Positions 42,793-47,061 of a stretch of 47,061 bases of DNA are shown piece after piece. The notes under the pieces were generated by a model. The model searched no databases, was not told the DNA's origin, and was given only the letters and a program-made list of their open reading frames with translations. This DNA comes from Candidatus Aminicenantota bacterium (GTDB lineage: Bacteria; Acidobacteriota; Aminicenantia; JAMOAD01). A program made the translations under genes and the position numbers. The first letter of the stretch is position 1. Every line of letters begins with the position of its first letter. Where the stretch lies: NCBI GenBank assembly GCA_027031485.1, contig JALVQI010000045.1, forward strand, positions 1 to 47,061, given 5' to 3'.

Positions 42793-43991
42793 TGGCAAAA
42801 GCTCCGCGAGGAGAAAGACTTATTATTTCCCTTATAGGTAAAAGGAATGCAGGTAAATCATCTCTTATTAATGCGATTGTAGGTCAGGAGATTGCAATAG
42901 TTTCTGATACCGCAGGAACCACAACGGACCCTGTTGCAAAGCACTATGAACTTTTACCATTGGGGCCTGTTACCTTTTATGATACTGCGGGAATAGATGA
43001 TAAAGGAGAGTTGGGGGAAAAGAGGATAAAAGCCACAAAAAAGGTATTGTTAAAATCAGATCTTGCACTTATTGTAATAGATGAGCAGGGTATGGATGAA
43101 AGAACCGAAAAAATAATATATGAGATAAAGGAGCTGAAAATTCCCTATATTCTTGTTTTTAACAAAACCGATATAAAGGAGCCTGATGAGAAGGACATAA
43201 ATTTTGCGGATAAAATAGGGGCGAATCATATCTGTGTATCGGCAAAAACAGGGAAAAATATTGATGATTTGAAAAATCTTATAATAAAGATGGCTCCAAC
43301 ATATTTAAAGGAGGAAAGGGTTCTTGTCGGGGATCTTATCAAAGGCGGAGATATTATTGTTCTTGTTGTTCCGATTGACCTTGCGGCTCCCAAGGGCAGG
43401 TTGATTTTACCTCAGGTTCAGACAATAAGGGAGATCCTTGACAATGATGCAACGGCTGTGGTCGTAAAGGAGAGGGAGCTTGAGGATGCCTTGAGAAATC
43501 TGAAAAAAAAGCCTGCCCTTGTTATCACTGATTCTCAGGCTATTTTAAAGGTTTCCGCCGATGTTCCCGAGGATATAAAGCTTACGACATTTTCAATTCT
43601 TTTTTCAAGGTATAAGGGGGAGCTTTCCGAATTTGTCAGAGGTGCAAAGAGGATAGATGAGCTTAAAGATGGTGATAATATTTTAATATCCGAAGCATGC
43701 TCCCACCATGTTCAATCCGATGACATAGGGAGGGTTAAAATACCGAGATGGCTTTTACAGTATACGGGAAAAGAGCTTGATATTGATGTTGTCTCAGGAA
43801 GCGATTTTCCGGAAGACCTTGAAAAATACTCTCTTATAATTCACTGCGGAGCCTGTATGCTGAATAGAATGGAGATGATGAGAAGATTAAATGAAAGTCT
43901 CAGAAGAAATGTTCCTATAACAAACTATGGAATAGCTATCTCAAAACTTCAGGGAGTTCTTGAAAGAGTCTTGGAACCTTTTTTTATCTGA
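42792..43991 (+). CDS. hydF: [FeFe] hydrogenase maturase HydF (GTPase scaffold)
   Basis: GTPase and scaffold that assembles the 2Fe subcluster and delivers it to HydA. GTPase motifs: GKRNAGKSSL (about residue 16), FYDTAGIDD, and NKTD (about 118). A dimerisation domain follows, then the C-terminal cluster domain with CSHHVQSDD (about residue 303) and HCGACMLNR (about 354), the CxH...HCxxC ligands. The length of 399 is standard. It closes the hydrogenase locus. Confidence 0.96.
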   Translation: MAKAPRGERLIISLIGKRNAGKSSLINAIVGQEIAIVSDTAGTTTDPVAKHYELLPLGPVTFYDTAGIDDKGELGEKRIKATKKVLLKSDLALIVIDEQGMDERTEKIIYEIKELKIPYILVFNKTDIKEPDEKDINFADKIGANHICVSAKTGKNIDDLKNLIIKMAPTYLKEERVLVGDLIKGGDIIVLVVPIDLAAPKGRLILPQVQTIREILDNDATAVVVKERELEDALRNLKKKPALVITDSQAILKVSADVPEDIKLTTFSILFSRYKGELSEFVRGAKRIDELKDGDNILISEACSHHVQSDDIGRVKIPRWLLQYTGKELDIDVVSGSDFPEDLEKYSLIIHCGACMLNRMEMMRRLNESLRRNVPITNYGIAISKLQGVLERVLEPFFI

Positions 43992-44143
43992 ATTAACAGA
44001 AAATACAGATATCTTCCTTTAATTCAATTGTCCCCTTCTGTAAATATTTAAAATTTTATGGTTTTACAAAAAGAAGCATCACGGCAAATTTGAATTATAA
44101 AAAAAATATGCTATAATATCGGACTTATTAAGGAGGAAAAATA
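43992..44143. other. Gap between hydF and rpsT
   Basis: About 150 bases without a gene. A weak pairing ACAGAA/TTCTGT spans the first 45 bases but has no T-run, so a terminator is doubtful. The right end holds the rpsT promoter. Confidence 0.4.
44090..44117 (+). promoter_or_regulatory. Promoter of rpsT
   Basis: TTGAAT (44090-44095), 16 bases, TATAAT (44112-44117). The rpsT ATG lies 27 bases downstream with AAGGAGG as SD. Confidence 0.65.
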
Positions 44144-44425
44144 ATGGCTAATTACAAAAATGCAGAAAAGGCTTTGAGGCAGTCTCAGAGAAGAAGAATG
44201 TATAACAAAAGAAATCTCTCTATGATGAGAACTTACATAAAAAAATTAAGAAAAAAGATAGAAGCTAAAGCCGAGGGGGATGAGCTTAAAGAACTCCTTA
44301 AAACCACTGTTGCGATTATAGATAGGAGTGTTAAGAAGGGGGTAATCAAAGAAAATACCGGCAACAGATACAAATCAAGACTTACCATGCAGGTAAACAA
44401 AGCTATTTCAGAGGGTAAAAAGTAA
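44144..44425 (+). CDS. rpsT: Small ribosomal subunit protein bS20
   Basis: A 93-residue, very basic, all-helical protein. The start MANYKNAEKALRQSQRRRMYNKRNLSMMRTY (in part), the middle LKTTVAIIDRSVKKGVI and the end NRYKSRLTMQVNKA match bS20 of 16S rRNA assembly. It has its own promoter and a strong SD. A T-run right after the stop is not preceded by a convincing stem. Confidence 0.95.
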   Translation: MANYKNAEKALRQSQRRRMYNKRNLSMMRTYIKKLRKKIEAKAEGDELKELLKTTVAIIDRSVKKGVIKENTGNRYKSRLTMQVNKAISEGKK

Positions 44426-44441
44426 ATATTTTTTTTCTTTT

Positions 44442-46808
44442 GTGGAAGAGAAAAACTACACATATTGGGCTTTTTGTTTATTTATAACATTATTTTTTTC
44501 ATCATTAATTTCCTCTCTTTATTCCATTAGTTTTAACAAAACAGGACTGTTTTTTCTTACTGCTATTATTATAGTTTCGATATTTTTGTTTAAAAAAAGA
44601 GTTCCAGTGGGAAAGTGGGCTCTTTTCATACTGATTTTTAGTTTAATTTTTAATTATTTTTATATCAATGAGTATGACTCTTATTTAACTGTAAAGAAAA
44701 ATTACAAAAAACATATCATAAAAAGTAAATACGGAATTATTAGCGGAATAATTTCTTCTGACCCAGAAAAATATAGGGAAAACAGAGTCCAATTTGAGCT
44801 CATGATTCAGGATAAAAAGGATTTTAGATTTGCCAATGGTTATATTTTAAAAGTTTATGTTAATACGAAAAATTATCCTGATTTTTACAGAGGGGAGAAA
44901 ATTTCGTTTTACGGAAGATTTTACCCGATAAAAAAATATTCAAATTTTTATAATAATTTTCTTAACTATTATAATCTTTCAAAAAAGATAATAGGAAGCT
45001 CCTATGTAAAGTCGGATAAGCTTATCTTGAGAGAGAGGATAAAAAATTATATTCACTACTATCTTTCAAAATATAAAGTTAATTTTTCAGGGTTTGCTTC
45101 CAAGATTGAAAAAAATAGTTCGGATATCTCCATTGTCAAAGCTGTTTCAATAGGTGAGAGAAAATCCATCCCTGAAAAGTTAAAGTTTTTATGGAAAGAG
45201 TCCGGGATCTATCATCTTCTTGCAATTTCAGGAGCTCATATAGGAATAATTAGCTTTTTGATTTTTTATATTCTTCGTTTCTTAAGAATTAGAAATAGAA
45301 TTATCTATGTTTTTCAGATAGTATTAATGCTACTGTTTATGCTCTTTATCGGCAATAATCCCCCTGTTGTGAGAGCATCCTTTATGATTATTTTGTTTTT
45401 CTTTGCAAAACTTTTCTGGAAGGATACTGATATGCTTCACATTATTTCCATATCAGGAATTATTTATCTTCTCTTTAATCCTCTTATGGTGGTAAACATA
45501 GGATTTATCCTGACCTATTACATTACAATATTATTAATTCTTATACTGAGGAAAATGAAAAATGTTTTTTCAATTTCAACCAAGCTTGAACAAGCCTTTT
45601 ACATAATTCTTATTGCTTTTTTCGTTTCCCTTCCTCTGAACCTCTATTTTTTCAATTATCTTCCCTTTGGCTCTCTGATTTTAAACTTTGCGGCACTTTT
45701 CATAATACCGCCTGTTTTATTCTTTTCTATTCTTTCACTTTTGTTATTTACAATCGTACCTTCCGTTGCAGCTTTTTTCTTAAAAGTATCTGTTTCTCTT
45801 ATTAGTATAATGAATACATTGGGAAGAAAAATCGGAGCTCCTCTATCTTTAAGGCTTTTGACCCCTCCATTCTGGCTTGTTATTTTGTATACGATTTTTC
45901 TGCTTTCAATAGTGTTTGTTAAAAAGAGAAGGTTTATAGCAATAATTCTATTCTTTATTACATTTTTTTTAATGGTTTTTTATCCTGAAAGAGTTGTTAA
46001 AGCTCCTTCCGTCTTTTTTCTTGATGTCGGAGAGGGAGATTCATCTTACATGGAAATTCCTAAAAGTAAAAACATTTTAATAGATTGTGGTGGTAGTTAT
46101 AAAAAGGATAATTTTATGGGAGAGTATGTGGTATCGGATTTTTTGTTTAAAAGAAGGGTGAGGACTATAGAGGCTATCTTTATCTCTCACTTTCACCCTG
46201 ACCACTATTATGGTTGTTTAAGGGTAATAAAAAATTTCAAGGTAAAAAAGGTTTATTACTATAATACTATTAAAGGGAGAAATATTAATGAATTATTGGA
46301 GGTGGCAAAGGAAAACAATACTCAGATAGTGAAATTAAGCTATGGAGAGAATGTCAGAATAGGAGACTCTCAATTTAGAGTAGTTCATCCTGAAAAAAAG
46401 ATTATTGAAAGGATTACAAACAATGATTCCATGGTATTGGTTTATGAGTACAAAGGTTATAGAATACTCTACACAGGAGATATAGAAAGGGAAGCTGAAG
46501 GAGACATTGTTGATAGGGGTGAAGACATAAAGTCAAATGTCTTGAAGGTTGCTCACCATGGAAGCAGAACTTCAACCACTTTAGAATTTTTAAGATCTGT
46601 GTCCCCTGAAATAGCAATAATTTCAGTGGGGGAAGGAAACAGATACCGTTTTCCTTCAAAATATGTCTTAAAAAAATTAAAAAACAAAGTGAACAAAGTC
46701 TTCAGAACAGATACAGACGGAGCAATACAATTAATTATTAAAAAAGATAAAATAAATATTTTATTATCTAAAGGCCTCCGCAAAAAATTTTCATTTGACC
46801 TTTTTTGA
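44442..46808 (+). CDS. comEC: DNA internalization/competence protein ComEC (Rec2 type)
   Basis: Inner-membrane channel for single-stranded DNA uptake. The N-terminal part has two helices and an OB-like extracytoplasmic domain (about residues 60-195). The central Competence domain has HLLAISGAHIGIISFL and NNPPVVRASFMI with about eight helices. The C-terminal metallo-beta-lactamase domain has ISHFHPDHYYG, LYTGDIE and VAHHGSRTST. The length, 788, is standard. The start is a GTG without a good SD, 17 bases after rpsT. A DNA uptake role is typical of the family; related pilus genes are not in the window. Confidence 0.94.
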   Translation: MEEKNYTYWAFCLFITLFFSSLISSLYSISFNKTGLFFLTAIIIVSIFLFKKRVPVGKWALFILIFSLIFNYFYINEYDSYLTVKKNYKKHIIKSKYGIISGIISSDPEKYRENRVQFELMIQDKKDFRFANGYILKVYVNTKNYPDFYRGEKISFYGRFYPIKKYSNFYNNFLNYYNLSKKIIGSSYVKSDKLILRERIKNYIHYYLSKYKVNFSGFASKIEKNSSDISIVKAVSIGERKSIPEKLKFLWKESGIYHLLAISGAHIGIISFLIFYILRFLRIRNRIIYVFQIVLMLLFMLFIGNNPPVVRASFMIILFFFAKLFWKDTDMLHIISISGIIYLLFNPLMVVNIGFILTYYITILLILILRKMKNVFSISTKLEQAFYIILIAFFVSLPLNLYFFNYLPFGSLILNFAALFIIPPVLFFSILSLLLFTIVPSVAAFFLKVSVSLISIMNTLGRKIGAPLSLRLLTPPFWLVILYTIFLLSIVFVKKRRFIAIILFFITFFLMVFYPERVVKAPSVFFLDVGEGDSSYMEIPKSKNILIDCGGSYKKDNFMGEYVVSDFLFKRRVRTIEAIFISHFHPDHYYGCLRVIKNFKVKKVYYYNTIKGRNINELLEVAKENNTQIVKLSYGENVRIGDSQFRVVHPEKKIIERITNNDSMVLVYEYKGYRILYTGDIEREAEGDIVDRGEDIKSNVLKVAHHGSRTSTTLEFLRSVSPEIAIISVGEGNRYRFPSKYVLKKLKNKVNKVFRTDTDGAIQLIIKKDKINILLSKGLRKKFSFDLF

Positions 46809-47061
46809 TCAAAAAAAATTCCGAATATTCTTCCTCTTTCAACCTTCAAAATTTGATCGGGGATTGGACATCATCGCTCAAAGCCAACTTTTTTAAAAAG
46901 AATTGTAAAAAAGATAGGAAAAAGGATCTCAGTGAACGTTTTTCATCAAAATTAAATCTTACCGAAATAAAATTATTATAATTTATTATAATCATATTTA
47001 GCGCACCTCAGAATCAGAGTTATTTTTTTTATTTAAATGTTTATTAATTAATTCAAAATCA
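46809..47061. other. Intergenic region at the right edge
   Basis: No confident gene. It holds the second copy of the 65-bp repeat. On the minus strand the same frame that looks barrel-like in copy 1 is open from an ATG at 46993-46995 to a stop at 46846-46848, but upstream of the repeat it meets a stop within three codons. The region between the comEC stop and the repeat has no other recognisable structure. Confidence 0.4.
46936..47000 (+). repeat. Exact 65-bp dispersed repeat, copy 2
   Basis: Identical over all 65 bases to 28191-28255 and in the same orientation. The bases just outside differ on both sides (A versus T on the left, G versus A on the right). Both copies lie in gaps following the end of a + strand gene. 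Confidence 0.9.

Overview
The window comes from an AT-rich bacterial chromosome (roughly one third G+C by eye). Every confident gene is on the + strand. The contents point to an anaerobic, fermentative, H2-producing organism: a 14-gene [FeFe]-hydrogenase locus with its three maturases, part of a respiratory complex I, class I fumarase, malic enzyme and aspartase, and no oxygen-dependent enzyme that I can see. The order thrS-infC-rpmI-rplT-pheS-pheT-(coiled coil)-zapA-rny is a deep-branching bacterial arrangement. I cannot name the phylum from sequence alone.

Layout. 1-3297: 3' end of nuoF, then nuoG, nuoH and nuoI; nuoJ-N do not follow. 3298-8651: a methyltransferase, tgt, yajC, secD and secF. 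8914-10357: two-subunit fumarase from its own promoter. 10438-11697: exported thioredoxin/TPR protein, HU and tRNA-Val(GAC). 11728-19910: translation and cell-division operon thrS-infC-rpmI-rplT-pheS-pheT-zapB-like-zapA-rny. 19922-21232: nucleotide-sugar dehydrogenase. 21303-26271: dnaJ, an HspR-type repressor, a sigma-70 factor, a DnaC-like loader, a MoxR ATPase and an EamA transporter. 26352-27806: malic enzyme. 27807-28382: the only gap over 300 bases; it holds decayed minus-strand coding remnants and one copy of an exact 65-bp repeat. 28383-29861: era, a four-helix membrane protein and a small basic ORF. 29987-43991: the hydrogenase locus. 44144-46808: rpsT and comEC. 46809-47061: second copy of the 65-bp repeat.

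The standout region is the hydrogenase locus. A promoter (TTGACA-N17-TATATT) is followed by a perfect Rex-type operator, TTGTTAA-N4-TTAACAA. The genes then run: DRTGG protein, NuoE-like, cysteine-free HndB-like protein, NuoF fused to a complete GltD/NfnB-type NADPH dehydrogenase, a second NuoE-like (HydC), a second and much reduced NuoF-like (HydB), catalytic HydA, two TM1266-family small proteins, HydG, an unknown 88-residue protein, aspartase, HydE and HydF. The suggested job is to balance NADH, NADPH, ferredoxin and H2, with transcription gated by NADH/NAD+. Aspartase, fumarase and malic enzyme together can carry aspartate to fumarate, malate and pyruvate, and the reductant made would be disposed of by this hydrogenase.

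Genes are tightly packed with many 1-26 base overlaps, and convincing GC-rich intrinsic terminators are nearly absent. Several promoters match the sigma-70 consensus closely.
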